A stretch of 64,000 nucleotides of DNA from Dyella silvae (GTDB lineage: Bacteria > Pseudomonadota > Gammaproteobacteria > Xanthomonadales > Rhodanobacteraceae), in the NCBI RefSeq assembly GCF_026421305.1, contig NZ_JAPJBQ010000001.1:558001-622000 (forward strand). The letters are read 5' to 3'. Position numbers and translations under genes: made by a program. Each line of letters begins with the position of its first letter. The stretch's first letter is position 1. The notes beneath the pieces are model-generated. The model was not told where the DNA came from. It saw only the letters and a program-made list of their open reading frames with translations, and did not search any database. This document shows positions 1-8,809 of this stretch, one piece after another.

Positions 1-619
1 GAACGCGGACATCACGGTTCCTGGCGTTCCGGTGCTCGAGCAGTACCAGACCTATTCGCGTCGCCCAGACATTACGCTCGGCCTGCGTTGGCAGGCGCCG
101 GACTGGCACATTCAATGGGCCAACCTGTTCCGCGATCTGCGGGTGGAGAATGCCGAGGCGCGCACGCGCAGCACGTCGGGGTATGCGACGCAGCTCACCG
201 GTACGACGAAGCTGTTCGAGCGCGACAGCGTCCAAGGTTGGGCCAGCTACGGCAAGGGCTACGCGAATTTCCTGCAGGACATCTCCGGGCTCGGACTGGA
301 TGCTGCCTTTAATACCAATGGCGACCTTCGCGCGATCCGCGCACGTGGCTACGGCGCGGGCTACACGCACGCATGGCTCGAGAACCTGACGTCCAGTCTC
401 GCCTACGGCTACCTGCGCATCAGTCCGAAGTCCAATATGCTGATTGATTCGACGATGCCCAAGAGCACCAAGTTCGCCTCGCTCAACCTTGCCTGGCAGT
501 TCAGTGAGCGCGCCATGTTCGGTGTGGAATATCTGTGGGGTCAAAACATCGATCTGACCGATGCGCGCGGTCAGGGGCAGCGCATTCAGACCACCCTGAG
601 ATATGACCTCAACCCCTGA
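1..619 (+). CDS. DcaP-like outer-membrane porin, C-terminal part (5' end outside the window)
   Basis: The reading frame is open to the left edge, so only about the last 205 residues are present. The protein shows alternating hydrophobic and polar residues typical of beta-strands, a YGKGYANFLQD segment resembling the YGxGIxxY motif of DcaP porins, and an FASLNLAWQF / FGVEYLWG / LRYDL ending like the last strands of that family. DcaP-type proteins are trimeric outer-membrane channels for small anionic solutes. The gene ends 57 bases before the decarboxylase start, so they could share a transcript. OprB or other porin families are less good fits. Family is fairly sure; substrate cannot be told. 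Confidence 0.7.
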   Translation, partial: NADITVPGVPVLEQYQTYSRRPDITLGLRWQAPDWHIQWANLFRDLRVENAEARTRSTSGYATQLTGTTKLFERDSVQGWASYGKGYANFLQDISGLGLDAAFNTNGDLRAIRARGYGAGYTHAWLENLTSSLAYGYLRISPKSNMLIDSTMPKSTKFASLNLAWQFSERAMFGVEYLWGQNIDLTDARGQGQRIQTTLRYDLNP

Positions 620-676
620 TGCCTGAGCGCCACCTGCGCTGACCGGATGGGTTGGCGTCTACACGAGGACTTTCTC

Positions 677-3010
677 ATGTCGATGAACCGCCCGTGGATT
701 CTGTACATCACCAGCGACTTGCCTAACGAAGGGACGGGACTTCGTCTGGCACTGGCAAGACTCGGCAAGGCGGTTCAGGACCATGGCATCGAGGTCGTGC
801 AGGCGCAGAGTTGCGAGGACGGCGTAGCGATTGCCCGCGGCAAGCCTTCGTATTCAGCGGTGGTGATCGACTGGAATCTGGGCGAGACCGCCGCCATGGC
901 GGAGAAGCCGGTCATGTCGATTATTCGCGCAGTGAGGGAGAAGTCGTTGCGCGTGCCGATCTTCCTCATGACACGCAGCATCGAGGCGCCCGACGTTCCG
1001 CTTAGTCTGCTTCGCGAAGTACGCGAGTACGTAAATGTCGGCAGCGAGACGCCGGAATTTTTCGCCAGGCGCTTGCAGTTCGCCATCGACGATTACCACA
1101 GTGGTTTGCTGCCGCCTTACTTCAAGGCGCTCAAGAAGCTCACGGAAGAGGGCGCTTATCAGTGGGATGCGCCGGGCCATATGGGCGGTGCTGCGTATCT
1201 CAAGCATCCTGCCGGCGCGGAGTTTCACGAGTTCTTCGGTGAAAACATCATGCGTGCGGACATCGGCATCTCCAATGCCGAATTGGGTTCGTGGCTGGAC
1301 ATCGAAGGTCCGCCGGCGGAGTCGCAGCGCATGGCGGCGCGCGTGTTCGGCGCAGACTGGACGTTCTACGTGCTGGCTGGTTCCTCAGCATCCAATCGCA
1401 TTGTGGCTCAGGCTGCCATTGGCCGTGACGAGATGGTGGTGGCGGATCGCAATTGCCACAAATCGCTCAATCACGCGATGACGCTGTGCGGTGCACGTCC
1501 GGTGTACTTCCAACCCAGCCGCAACGGCTACGGCATGATTGGCCTGATTCCACCCAAGCGTTTTTCCAAGGCACATATCCAGAGCTTGGTCACCGGTTCG
1601 CCGCTGACTGCTGGAGCAAAATCCAAAGAGCCGGTGTATGCCGTGGTTACCAACCCAACGTACGACGGCCTGCTCTATAACGTTGACAAGGTGACCGAGC
1701 TACTGTCGTCCAGTGTGGATCGCGTGCATTTCGATGAGGCCTGGTACGCCTACGGAAAATTCCACCCCATCTACAAGCAGCGGTTCGCCATGGGTGTGCC
1801 GCGCGACATGAAGCATCGGCCCACGGTGGTCGCGGTGCAGTCGACGCACAAGATGTTGCCCGCGTTCTCGATGGCGTCGTACATCCATGTCAGCAACAGC
1901 AAGCGGGGCGAGATTGCGTGGTCGCCGATCAAAGAGGCCTTCATGATGCACGGCACGACATCGCCGTACTATCCGTTGATCGCCTCGCTGGATATCGCCA
2001 CGGCCATGATGGATGAGCCAACCGGCCCGGCGTTGCTGCGCGAAACGATCAGCCTGGCGGTCGCCTTCCGTCGCGCCGTTGCGCAGGCGGCCCAGCGATT
2101 CAAGGATGAGGGTGAATGGTTCTTTACGCTGTTCCAGCCGCCCAAGGTCACCATCAAGGGTAAGCAGGTCGCATTCTACGAGGCGCCGCTGGATGTGCTG
2201 ACGGAATCGCCTGAGTGCTGGACGCTGAGAGCGGGAGAGGCCTGGCATGGCCTTCCCGATGAGGTGGTCAAAGACGATTTCTGCATGCTGGATCCGACCA
2301 AGGTCACGATCCTCTGCCCGGGCACGGACGCCAAAGGCAAGCTGTCCAAGCAGGGCATCCCCGGCGCCATTCTTGCGAAGTTCCTGGATGCGCGGCGGCA
2401 GGCGATTGCACGCACCGGCGACTACACGATCCTGGTGTTGTTTTCGGTGGGGACGACGCAGGGCAAGTGGGGCACGCTGATCGAAACCCTCATGTCGTTC
2501 AAGCGTCTGTTCGACAGGAAGGCGTCACTTGAGGAGGCGCTTCCCGATCTGGCGCGGGCCTATCCCGATCGATATGGCGACATGACCCTACCTCAGCTCT
2601 GCGACGAGATGCATCAGGTGATGAGCGAGCTCGATCTGCAAGCGATGGCCAACGAGGCGGGCGAGATCCTGTCGGAACAGGTGCTGACGCCAGCCGAGGC
2701 TTATCAGCAGCTTATCCACGGCAATACCGAGGAAGTACGCATCGGCGACATGGCAGGGCGCGTCGCTGCGCTCATGATCGTGCCGTATCCGCCGGGCATC
2801 CCTGTGCTGATGCCGGGAGAGCGGGTCGACCCCAAAGGGGGCACGATCGTCAATTTCCTCAAGGCGGTGGAAGCCTACGGCAAGAAATTCCCGGGATTCG
2901 GCCGCGAAGTTCAGAACGTACACGCCGACGCGAATGGCGACATGTGGGTGCGCGTCATCCTCGAGAAGGAAGCACCCGCCAAACAAGGGAAAGTGACCAG
3001 CAAGAAGTAG
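677..3010 (+). CDS. Orn/Lys/Arg decarboxylase (PLP fold I, inducible type), paralogue of AdiA
   Basis: A 777-residue protein with the three-part architecture of inducible basic-amino-acid decarboxylases: an N-terminal response-regulator-like wing domain (about 1-140), the PLP-binding aminotransferase core, and a C-terminal domain ending with the conserved IVPYPPGIPVLMPGE block. The Schiff-base lysine lies in STHKMLPAFS (about K392), and HFDEAWYAYGKF carries the PLP-contacting Asp. The ATG at 677 is preferred over the upstream in-frame start at 647 because GAGGA lies 7 bases before it. Length is close to E. coli AdiA (756) and longer than LdcI (715). It is clearly diverged from the second decarboxylase at 3438. 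The substrate (arginine, lysine or ornithine) cannot be decided from motifs. The likely role is proton consumption in acid, paired with an antiporter. Confidence 0.85.
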   Translation: MSMNRPWILYITSDLPNEGTGLRLALARLGKAVQDHGIEVVQAQSCEDGVAIARGKPSYSAVVIDWNLGETAAMAEKPVMSIIRAVREKSLRVPIFLMTRSIEAPDVPLSLLREVREYVNVGSETPEFFARRLQFAIDDYHSGLLPPYFKALKKLTEEGAYQWDAPGHMGGAAYLKHPAGAEFHEFFGENIMRADIGISNAELGSWLDIEGPPAESQRMAARVFGADWTFYVLAGSSASNRIVAQAAIGRDEMVVADRNCHKSLNHAMTLCGARPVYFQPSRNGYGMIGLIPPKRFSKAHIQSLVTGSPLTAGAKSKEPVYAVVTNPTYDGLLYNVDKVTELLSSSVDRVHFDEAWYAYGKFHPIYKQRFAMGVPRDMKHRPTVVAVQSTHKMLPAFSMASYIHVSNSKRGEIAWSPIKEAFMMHGTTSPYYPLIASLDIATAMMDEPTGPALLRETISLAVAFRRAVAQAAQRFKDEGEWFFTLFQPPKVTIKGKQVAFYEAPLDVLTESPECWTLRAGEAWHGLPDEVVKDDFCMLDPTKVTILCPGTDAKGKLSKQGIPGAILAKFLDARRQAIARTGDYTILVLFSVGTTQGKWGTLIETLMSFKRLFDRKASLEEALPDLARAYPDRYGDMTLPQLCDEMHQVMSELDLQAMANEAGEILSEQVLTPAEAYQQLIHGNTEEVRIGDMAGRVAALMIVPYPPGIPVLMPGERVDPKGGTIVNFLKAVEAYGKKFPGFGREVQNVHADANGDMWVRVILEKEAPAKQGKVTSKK

Positions 3011-3040
3011 CGAAGGGACGAGCGACCCTTGAAGGCAGAC

Positions 3041-3270
3041 ATGCCCGAGCGAGGGAAGATAGCAGTGGTGGCAACAACGCTCATGGTGGCCGGAAACATC
3101 ATGGAACAAACATCTTCATGCATCTCGCCGCCATCAGCGGCATCGTCGATGTCGATGGGTTTGGCGCCATGCTGGATGCGGTTGAGCTCTCCATGACGTA
3201 CTCCATGCTTACCAGTGTCGTTGAAAACCATACAGGCGGATGCTGCGCCAGGGCGCGAGCGACCACTCGC
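3041..3270 (+). pseudogene. Decayed 5' remnant of an APC-family amino-acid antiporter gene
   Basis: Translation from the ATG at 3041 gives GKIAVVATTLMVAGNIM, closely matching the N-terminus of AdiC-type antiporters (VGLIPVTLMVSGNIM). After residue 21 the homology continues in the next frame as GTNIF...AAISGI...GFGAML..AVELSMTYSML, then TGGCCARAR, matching the G-S-G helix-breaking motif, TM2 (LSMVYAKM) and PGGSYAYAR of AdiC. The frame change at about 3103 equals loss of one base in a G run, and about three residues (PAN) are also missing. Nothing antiporter-like follows. It sits directly after the first decarboxylase, where a cognate antiporter would be expected. The alignment was made by eye. 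Confidence 0.6.
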
Positions 3271-3437
3271 GACTTTTCAGGCGGCGAAGTGAGGGTGCGG
3301 TTGTCCGCATGTCATTTTGGCCGACGCGCGGCGTCACCGGAACGCAAGGGCAGGGTGCCCTGCCGTGAATCGAAGCTGCCGATATATAGCGGTCGCCTGC
3401 CGGCGCTGCCCATAGTTTGCAAACCAGGAGAGCTGTC

Positions 3438-5747
3438 ATGCTAGAACGTCGAAACCTGCGCCAGAAGTTGCGCGTGCTGCTGGTTCATTCACATATCGGT
3501 ACCGACAGCGCCGACGGCCGCGCATGCCGCACTTTGGCCAATGAGTTTGAAGACCGCGGCATCGAGACGGTCACTGCAGCCAATGTGGATGACGGCCGCT
3601 CGTTGATCACGGCCGACGCGTCTATCCAGGCCATGCTCATTGAATGGTCGCTGCCAGGCTCCGATGGCAATGATCGCGATAACGCCTCCGCCGTTGATCT
3701 GATTCACACGATCCGGTCGCGCAACGAGAATGTGCCGATCTTTCTCCTGACGGAAGCAACGAAAGCGCGCACGCTGAACGTCGAGGTCGTGCAGGCCATC
3801 AACGAGTTGGTCTGGCTGTCGCAGGATTCATCCACCTTTGTCGCCGGTCGCATCCAGGCGGCCATGAAGATCTATGTCGCATCATTGCTTGGCCCACTCA
3901 CCACGGCACTGGCCACCTTCAACCAAGTACACGAGTACTCGTGGCATACCCCGGGTCACACGGGCGGCACGGCATTTCTCAAGCATCCAACCGGACGCAT
4001 GTTCTACGACTTCTACGGTGAACACATCTTCCGTACCGACTTGTCGATCAGCGTTGGTGAGATCGGGTCATTGCTGGACCATACCGGGCCGATCGGTGAA
4101 AGTGAGAAATACATCTCGCGTATCTTCGGCTCCCATCGCAGCTATACCGTCACCAACGGCTCTTCCACGTCCAACCGCATCATATTCATGGCGTGCGTCG
4201 GTCGCGACCAGGTGGTGCTGTGCGATCGCAATTGCCACAAGTCGATCGAGCATGGCCTCACGATGACTGGCGGCATTCCTCACTATCTGGTGCCTTCGCG
4301 GAATCGCTACGGCCTGATTGGCCCGATCTATCCGGACAAGTTCGTGGAGGCTCACGTCAGGAGTTCGGTGGCCAATCACAGTTTGTCGAAAGGGCTTTCG
4401 GATCAGCAGCCGGTGTTTGTCGTGGTCACCAACTCGACGTATGACGGACTCTGCTACAACACCAAGCGTGTGCTCGAAGAAGTGGGTTCCTGGGTGGACC
4501 GCGTGCACTTCGACGAAGCCTGGTATGGCTACGCCCGTTTCAATCCGATCTATTCGGGAAGATTGGCCATGCATGGCCCGTCCTCCGAACACGACTCGAA
4601 AGGGCCTACGGTCTTCACCACGCACTCCACGCACAAGCTGCTGGCCGCCTTTTCACAGGCTTCCTACATCCATGTGCGCGATGGCCGTGGCGCCATCCCG
4701 CACGAGCGCTTCAATGAGTCCTTCATGATGCACGGCTCGACGTCGCCGTTCTATCCGATCATTGCGTCCAATGAAGTGGCGGCATCCATGATGGATGGCG
4801 TGGGTGGCGTGGCCCTCACACGCGAGAGCATCGATGAGGCCATCAGTTTCCGCCAGGTCATTGGCCGGCTGCATCGAGAGTTCGCGAGTAAGGGAAGCTG
4901 GTTCTTCCGGACATGGAATCCCGATGAAGTGACCGACCCCAAGACTGGCGCGAAAGTCGCCTTCGGCGATGCCGCGCCGGAATGGCTTGCAACGGATTCC
5001 AGCGTTTGGGTGCTTCATCCCGGCGATACCTGGCATGGCTTCGACAACCTCGAAGACGGCTACTGCATGCTCGACCCCATCAAGGTGTCTGTGCTGACAC
5101 CAGGCGTGCAGGACGACGGCGCGCTGGCAGGGCAGGGCTTTCCGGCCACGCTGCTGACGGCCTATCTGGATTCGCGTGGCATCGAGGTCGAAAAGACCAG
5201 TGACTTCGCCGTGCTGTTCCTGTTTTCGATCGGCATCACCAAGGCAAAGTGGAGCACGCTGGTCACCGCCATGCTCGACTTCAAGCGCGACTACGACGAA
5301 GACAGGCCGCTTGAACGCGTCATGCCCAACCTGGTGGCGAGTCATCCCGAACGGTATGCGGGCCTGGGTCTGCGTGGTCTCGGCGACCAGATGTTTGCGG
5401 AAATGAAGCAGACCGAACAGACGAAGCATCTGCAACGCGCCTATTCCAACTTGCCCGAAATGCGCCTGTCGCCGGCCGACGCCTATCAGCAGCTTATTCG
5501 TGGAAAGGTCGAGCGCGTGGCATTGGGTGATCTCGCCAATCGCACGCTTGCGACCAGCATCGTGCCTTATCCGCCGGGCATTCCCATGCTGATGCCGGGC
5601 GAGGCTGCAGGTCCAGCGGATGGCCCGTACATCGGCTACCTCAGGGCACTGCAGAGCTGGGATCACGCATTCCCTGGGTTTGGGCACGATACCCATGGTG
5701 TTGAAGTCGATGATGGCGAGTACTACGTGCAGTGTCTTAGGTCCTGA
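3438..5747 (+). CDS. adiA: Biodegradative arginine decarboxylase, AdiA-like
   Basis: A 769-residue PLP enzyme predicted to convert arginine to agmatine plus CO2 with consumption of a cytoplasmic proton. Similarity to E. coli AdiA as I recall it is high throughout: HSTHKLLAAFSQASYIHVRD (Schiff-base lysine about K400), GSWFFRTWNPDEVTDPKTG, HPGDTWHGF, CMLDPIKVSVLTPG, and the ending LQSWDHAFPGFGHDTHG. The N-terminal wing domain is present. The start at 3438 has AGGAG at 3426-3430; the longer in-frame start at 3417 has no ribosome site. The adiC-like gene follows within 16 bases, giving the classical enzyme plus arginine/agmatine exchanger pair. The 420-base upstream gap holds an antiporter remnant. 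Confidence 0.9.
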   Translation: MLERRNLRQKLRVLLVHSHIGTDSADGRACRTLANEFEDRGIETVTAANVDDGRSLITADASIQAMLIEWSLPGSDGNDRDNASAVDLIHTIRSRNENVPIFLLTEATKARTLNVEVVQAINELVWLSQDSSTFVAGRIQAAMKIYVASLLGPLTTALATFNQVHEYSWHTPGHTGGTAFLKHPTGRMFYDFYGEHIFRTDLSISVGEIGSLLDHTGPIGESEKYISRIFGSHRSYTVTNGSSTSNRIIFMACVGRDQVVLCDRNCHKSIEHGLTMTGGIPHYLVPSRNRYGLIGPIYPDKFVEAHVRSSVANHSLSKGLSDQQPVFVVVTNSTYDGLCYNTKRVLEEVGSWVDRVHFDEAWYGYARFNPIYSGRLAMHGPSSEHDSKGPTVFTTHSTHKLLAAFSQASYIHVRDGRGAIPHERFNESFMMHGSTSPFYPIIASNEVAASMMDGVGGVALTRESIDEAISFRQVIGRLHREFASKGSWFFRTWNPDEVTDPKTGAKVAFGDAAPEWLATDSSVWVLHPGDTWHGFDNLEDGYCMLDPIKVSVLTPGVQDDGALAGQGFPATLLTAYLDSRGIEVEKTSDFAVLFLFSIGITKAKWSTLVTAMLDFKRDYDEDRPLERVMPNLVASHPERYAGLGLRGLGDQMFAEMKQTEQTKHLQRAYSNLPEMRLSPADAYQQLIRGKVERVALGDLANRTLATSIVPYPPGIPMLMPGEAAGPADGPYIGYLRALQSWDHAFPGFGHDTHGVEVDDGEYYVQCLRS

Positions 5748-5762
5748 GGAGCATTGACCATC

Positions 5763-7055
5763 GTGGAGGGGGGCGGAAAGAAAATGGGGCTGATTGGCGC
5801 CTCCTCACTGGTGGTAGCCAATATGGTGGGGACGGGGCTTTTTCTCCTCCCATCAAGCCTTGCCAATATCGGCAGCGTATCCATCCTTGGCTGGGTGGTC
5901 GCTGCCATTGGCGCGAGCGCTCTCGGCCTCGTGTTTGCGCATATGGGCATGGTCGAACCGAAGGCTGGTGGTCCGTACGCCTACGCACGCGATCACATCG
6001 GGCGCTTTCCCGCCTTCCAGACCAACATGCTCTATTGGCTTGCCAATGTGATTGGCAACGTTGCCATTGCCGTATCGGTGACGGGTTATCTCGCGGTCTT
6101 TTTTCCCGCCCTCAAGGACCCATGGGTGGCCAATGCCTGTACCGCCGCGGTGATCTGGATGTTCATCTGGATCAATACGCGTGACGCCAAGCTGGTGGGC
6201 GGCTTCACGACGGTGAGCACTATTGCGGGCATCGTTCCCATTGCATTCGTTGGCCTGTTTGGCTGGCTATGGTTCAAGCCAGATGTGTTCATTGAAAGCT
6301 GGAATCCCGGCGACATCCCGACAGCCACTGCGATCGCCCGTAGCGCATCCATTGCACTGTGGGCGTTTCTTGGCGTGGAGAGTGCGGCAGTTTCAGCAGG
6401 TGTGATCGAGAATCCGAAGCGCAATGTTCCTTTGGCCACCATCATCGGATTGTTGATATCGACCGTGATCTACATCTCCTGCTGCACGGTGCTGATGGGC
6501 ATTATTCCGGGCACGGAGCTACGCATTTCCGGCGCGCCATTCGCCGACGCGGCACGCGTGATGTTGGGGCCGTGGGCTGCCATTGGCATCTCGCTAGCCG
6601 CCATCCTGAAGGCCAGTGGCTCACTGGTGGGGTGGATTCTTATCGTGGCCCAGTCATCGCAAGCGGCCGCCAATGACGGGATGTTTCCACGGCGTTTTGC
6701 ACGCACCAACGAACATGGCATGCCCGTTCAGAACCTGGTGATTACGGGTCTCCTGATGATGGCGATGCTGCTTGCATCGACATCTCCGGACGTGGCGACG
6801 CAGTTTTCTCACATCACCGACGCCACGGTGATCCTGATGTCGGTTCCCTACATCTTTTCGGTCGTGGCCATGTGGCGGCTCAACCAGACGATGGGCGTAT
6901 CCACGGCAAAGAGGCAGTTTTTTATCGTGGTGGGCGTGGTGGCCTGCCTGTATTGCCTCAGCGTGGTAGTGGGCCAGTCCGCCGAACTCGACCGCAAGGC
7001 CTTACTGGTACTGCTCGTCACCACGCCACTGTTTGCGTTGATTAAGCGCAGCTAA
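5763..7055 (+). CDS. adiC: Arginine/agmatine antiporter, AdiC-like (APC superfamily)
   Basis: A protein of about 430 residues with roughly 12 membrane segments. NMVGTGLFLLPSSLA matches the TM1 substrate-binding unwound region of AdiC (NIMGSGVFLLP), LWAFLGVESAAVSAGVIENPKRNVP matches TM6 including the gating Trp, and SGSLVGWILIVAQSSQAAANDGMFP matches TM8 with the Trp corresponding to W293. It should exchange external arginine for internal agmatine. The start is uncertain: GTG 5763 has GAGGAG 11 bases upstream, TTG 5754 is too close to that site, and ATG 5784 would begin exactly at the conserved MGLIG. It is followed by a strong terminator, so it ends the acid-resistance unit. Confidence 0.88.
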   Translation: MEGGGKKMGLIGASSLVVANMVGTGLFLLPSSLANIGSVSILGWVVAAIGASALGLVFAHMGMVEPKAGGPYAYARDHIGRFPAFQTNMLYWLANVIGNVAIAVSVTGYLAVFFPALKDPWVANACTAAVIWMFIWINTRDAKLVGGFTTVSTIAGIVPIAFVGLFGWLWFKPDVFIESWNPGDIPTATAIARSASIALWAFLGVESAAVSAGVIENPKRNVPLATIIGLLISTVIYISCCTVLMGIIPGTELRISGAPFADAARVMLGPWAAIGISLAAILKASGSLVGWILIVAQSSQAAANDGMFPRRFARTNEHGMPVQNLVITGLLMMAMLLASTSPDVATQFSHITDATVILMSVPYIFSVVAMWRLNQTMGVSTAKRQFFIVVGVVACLYCLSVVVGQSAELDRKALLVLLVTTPLFALIKRS

Positions 7056-7116
7056 TGCCCGGTGCATATCGACAGGGATTCGTCTTCGCCATAAGGCAAT
7101 GATGGTGTCAAACAAG

Positions 7117-7153
7117 CGGGGGTGGTTAGTGCGGACTAACCACCCCCGTTTTT
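7117..7153 (+). terminator. Strong intrinsic terminator after adiC
   Basis: A perfect 14-bp GC-rich stem (7117-7130 pairing with 7135-7148) with loop GCGG is followed by five T residues. It lies about 60 bases after the antiporter stop codon and ends the decarboxylase-antiporter unit. On the other strand the stem is preceded by A residues, so it could also stop leftward transcription from the lipoprotein gene. Confidence 0.9.
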
Positions 7154-7174
7154 GGCCGATTTTTATGCCGGCAT

Positions 7175-7399
7175 TTAGTGCGAGTCACCCGAACTCGTAT
7201 TGCAGTTCGAATAAGAGTTGTTGGCCATGGTGTGAACGTACGAGCCCACCACATTGACTGGAGGGACGGTTACACAGCGCACCTGTCTCGTATTGGCCGT
7301 ATTCGTCTTTGTCTGCCCATCCTGATGCGTGGGCTGTGTTGTGCAGGCGGCTGCGAGAAGCAAGGGCAGGGCGAGTAGTACCAACCTTCTCTGCGACAT
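7175..7399 (-). CDS. Small predicted lipoprotein of unknown function
   Basis: A 74-residue protein whose N-terminus (MSQRRLVLLALPLLLAAACTTQ) is a lipoprotein signal peptide with a clear lipobox (LAAAC). The mature part is Thr/Asn/Ser-rich with two further cysteines (RCVTVPPVN and SNCNTS) that could form a disulfide. ATG 7399 is chosen over GTG 7408 because a GGGGTG stretch lies a suitable distance upstream. It is convergent with adiC, separated by the bidirectional hairpin. No family recognised. Confidence 0.6.
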   Translation of the reverse strand: MSQRRLVLLALPLLLAAACTTQPTHQDGQTKTNTANTRQVRCVTVPPVNVVGSYVHTMANNSYSNCNTSSGDSH

Positions 7400-7943
7400 A
7401 TGCGGCACCCCGAATGTCCGTTAGGAGTTACATAACTTCACTGTTATCAGGCACTTGCCGCGGGATCATAGCTTACAAAGATTGGTTGCGTGCTTGAGTC
7501 GGTGCGCGGTCGGCCAGGGGGCTGTCCAGTGAGCGAGGTGATGTGCCACGAACTGAAGCTCTCGGCGGGCTGTTGAGACTATCCGGATGTCCGCCTTCGA
7601 TCCGAGCGGACCTTTTTCCGGGGGCGTTTTGGCCGCAGTAGCTTGCTCGCAAGGGGGCGGGTTCGAGCGGACTTGCAGGCTCCGCCTTGCTTGCGAAGGC
7701 TTTGCCGATGAGATAATTCCGGCAAAGGGTGACCCAGAAGGGGTGCATTCTGAACCAGAGGTTATCCAGGCATTTGCCCTTTGGGCCAATGCCCACTATG
7801 GTACGCAGGCTGAGTTTCAAGGGTCACCGTGAAAGTGGCCCGATGCTGTAGGTTGCAGTTTCACTACACCGTTGCACCCCTTCCTCCTTGCGACCAGCTT
7901 TTCCGCCGCTATGCGGCTTTATTCGTTTCAAGGAGTAATAAAC
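7400..7943. other. Intergenic stretch, no gene supported; contains one copy of a palindromic motif
   Basis: Open frames here run on both strands without a ribosome site or recognisable protein, so I do not call them. Positions 7589-7611 form an imperfect hairpin (GTCCGC ... GCGGAC) around the core TTCGATCCG, which has a near copy at 43297-43320. The last 100 bases probably hold the promoter and leader of the cold-shock gene, but no -35/-10 pair was convincing. Confidence 0.4.
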
Positions 7944-8156
7944 ATGTCCCAGCAAGAAACCGGTACTGTGAAGTGGTTCAACGACGCCAAGGGTTTTGGC
8001 TTCATCAGCCGCGACAAGGGCGGCGACGATGTGTTCGTGCATTTCCGCGCGATCCAGTCCTCGGGCTTCAAGAGCCTGGTTGAGGGTCAGAAGGTCTCGT
8101 TCGTTGTGACCCAGGGCCAGAAGGGCCTGCAGGCTGAGCAGGTGCAGGTGGTCTAA
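7944..8156 (+). CDS. CspA-family cold-shock protein
   Basis: A 70-residue single cold-shock domain, the usual CspA length. RNP1 (KGFGFI) and RNP2 (DVFVHF) are intact, preceded by [12 protein letters not shown] and with the aromatic residues that stack on single-stranded nucleic acid. It acts as an RNA/ssDNA chaperone in the cytoplasm. The ATG at 7944 has a good AAGGAG at 7930-7935; in-frame codons upstream to 7872 give no cold-shock-domain sequence. It stands alone, with its own terminator. Cold regulation is typical of the family but not demonstrated here. Confidence 0.95.
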   Translation: MSQQETGTVKWFNDAKGFGFISRDKGGDDVFVHFRAIQSSGFKSLVEGQKVSFVVTQGQKGLQAEQVQVV

Positions 8157-8179
8157 GGACCATTGCCCGCGCGTAAAAG

Positions 8180-8207
8180 AGCCCGGCCTTGTGCCGGGCT
8201 TTTTTTT
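8180..8207 (+). terminator. Intrinsic terminator of the cold-shock gene
   Basis: The 8-bp stem AGCCCGGC/GCCGGGCT (8180-8187 with 8193-8200), with a 5-base loop, is followed by seven T residues, 23 bases after the stop codon. Confidence 0.93.
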
Positions 8208-8255
8208 GCCTCGAATGCTTCCGGCTCGTGCCTGGCCAGCGAAGGCCGGCGCGGC

Positions 8256-8405
8256 CTATGCATCCTTGGTGGTGGATGCCCTTGGAGTGGGCTCCATCTT
8301 GGCATCGTCGCGCGTTGCCAGCTTCTTGGCCTGCTTGCTGTCCTGCTTCTTCTTCTTTGCGATTTCGCGCTGGCGTTTTTCGAAGGAATAATTTGTCTTT
8401 GCCAA
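8256..8405 (-). CDS. Small lysine-rich protein of unknown function
   Basis: Predicted about 49 residues if translation starts at TTG 8405 (MAKTNYSFEKRQREIAKKKK...). The frame extends to an ATG at 8453, giving 65 residues, but the extra part looks unlike the rest. The body is a highly charged Lys/Arg/Gln segment likely to be helical. Small proteins beginning M-x-KTNYxFEKRQRExAKKKK are, from memory, widespread in proteobacteria with no assigned role. No strong ribosome site supports either start. Existence is likely, start is unsure. Confidence 0.55.
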   Translation of the reverse strand: MAKTNYSFEKRQREIAKKKKQDSKQAKKLATRDDAKMEPTPRASTTKDA

Positions 8406-8482
8406 TGGAGCTATCTCGGGATTGGTGGAGAAGGGCGGACTCCAGGAATGCATCCGCCGGTGGTGCCGCTAAACAGTAGAGC

Positions 8483-8809
8483 CTAGGCGGCCGATTCGTG
8501 CCGCACGCTGGCAGCAACGGGGTCGCTGTACTCGGCGCGAACGGCCTTGCAATAGGGGCTGTTCATCACAAAGCGACGGCACACCGTGGGCCGGGATTCA
8601 TAGATACCGCAGTTCATGCGCACGCTGTTCAAGGCCACGCACCAGCCGTCCTCTCCACGCTTCATGACATGCAGGCCTTCGGGCGAGTAGGTGGTGAGAT
8701 GATCGGGAATATGGTCCTCCGGTTGCAGAATGACCGTGAGGCGGCAGCAAACGGCCTCGCATGCAGAGCAGTGCGCGGCGCCCTTGGCGGGCCTGGCTGG
8801 TACGGTCAT
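8483..8809 (-). CDS. YkgJ-family cysteine-cluster protein
   Basis: A 108-residue cytoplasmic protein with the YkgJ cysteine pattern: HCSACEAVCCRL near the N-terminus, GWCVAL in the middle, and CGIYESRPTVCRRF in the C-terminal half. The family is predicted to bind zinc or an Fe-S cluster; function is not established. The ATG at 8809 overlaps the stop of the upstream methyltransferase gene by ATGA, so the two are translationally coupled. An in-frame TTG at 8815 is less likely. Confidence 0.8.
   Translation of the reverse strand: MTVPARPAKGAAHCSACEAVCCRLTVILQPEDHIPDHLTTYSPEGLHVMKRGEDGWCVALNSVRMNCGIYESRPTVCRRFVMNSPYCKAVRAEYSDPVAASVRHESAA

Noticed and set aside
7466-7832. Overlapping open frames of 80-115 codons on both strands
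   Set aside because: No ribosome sites, no protein-like segments; the stretch holds a palindrome and reads as GC-driven open frames.
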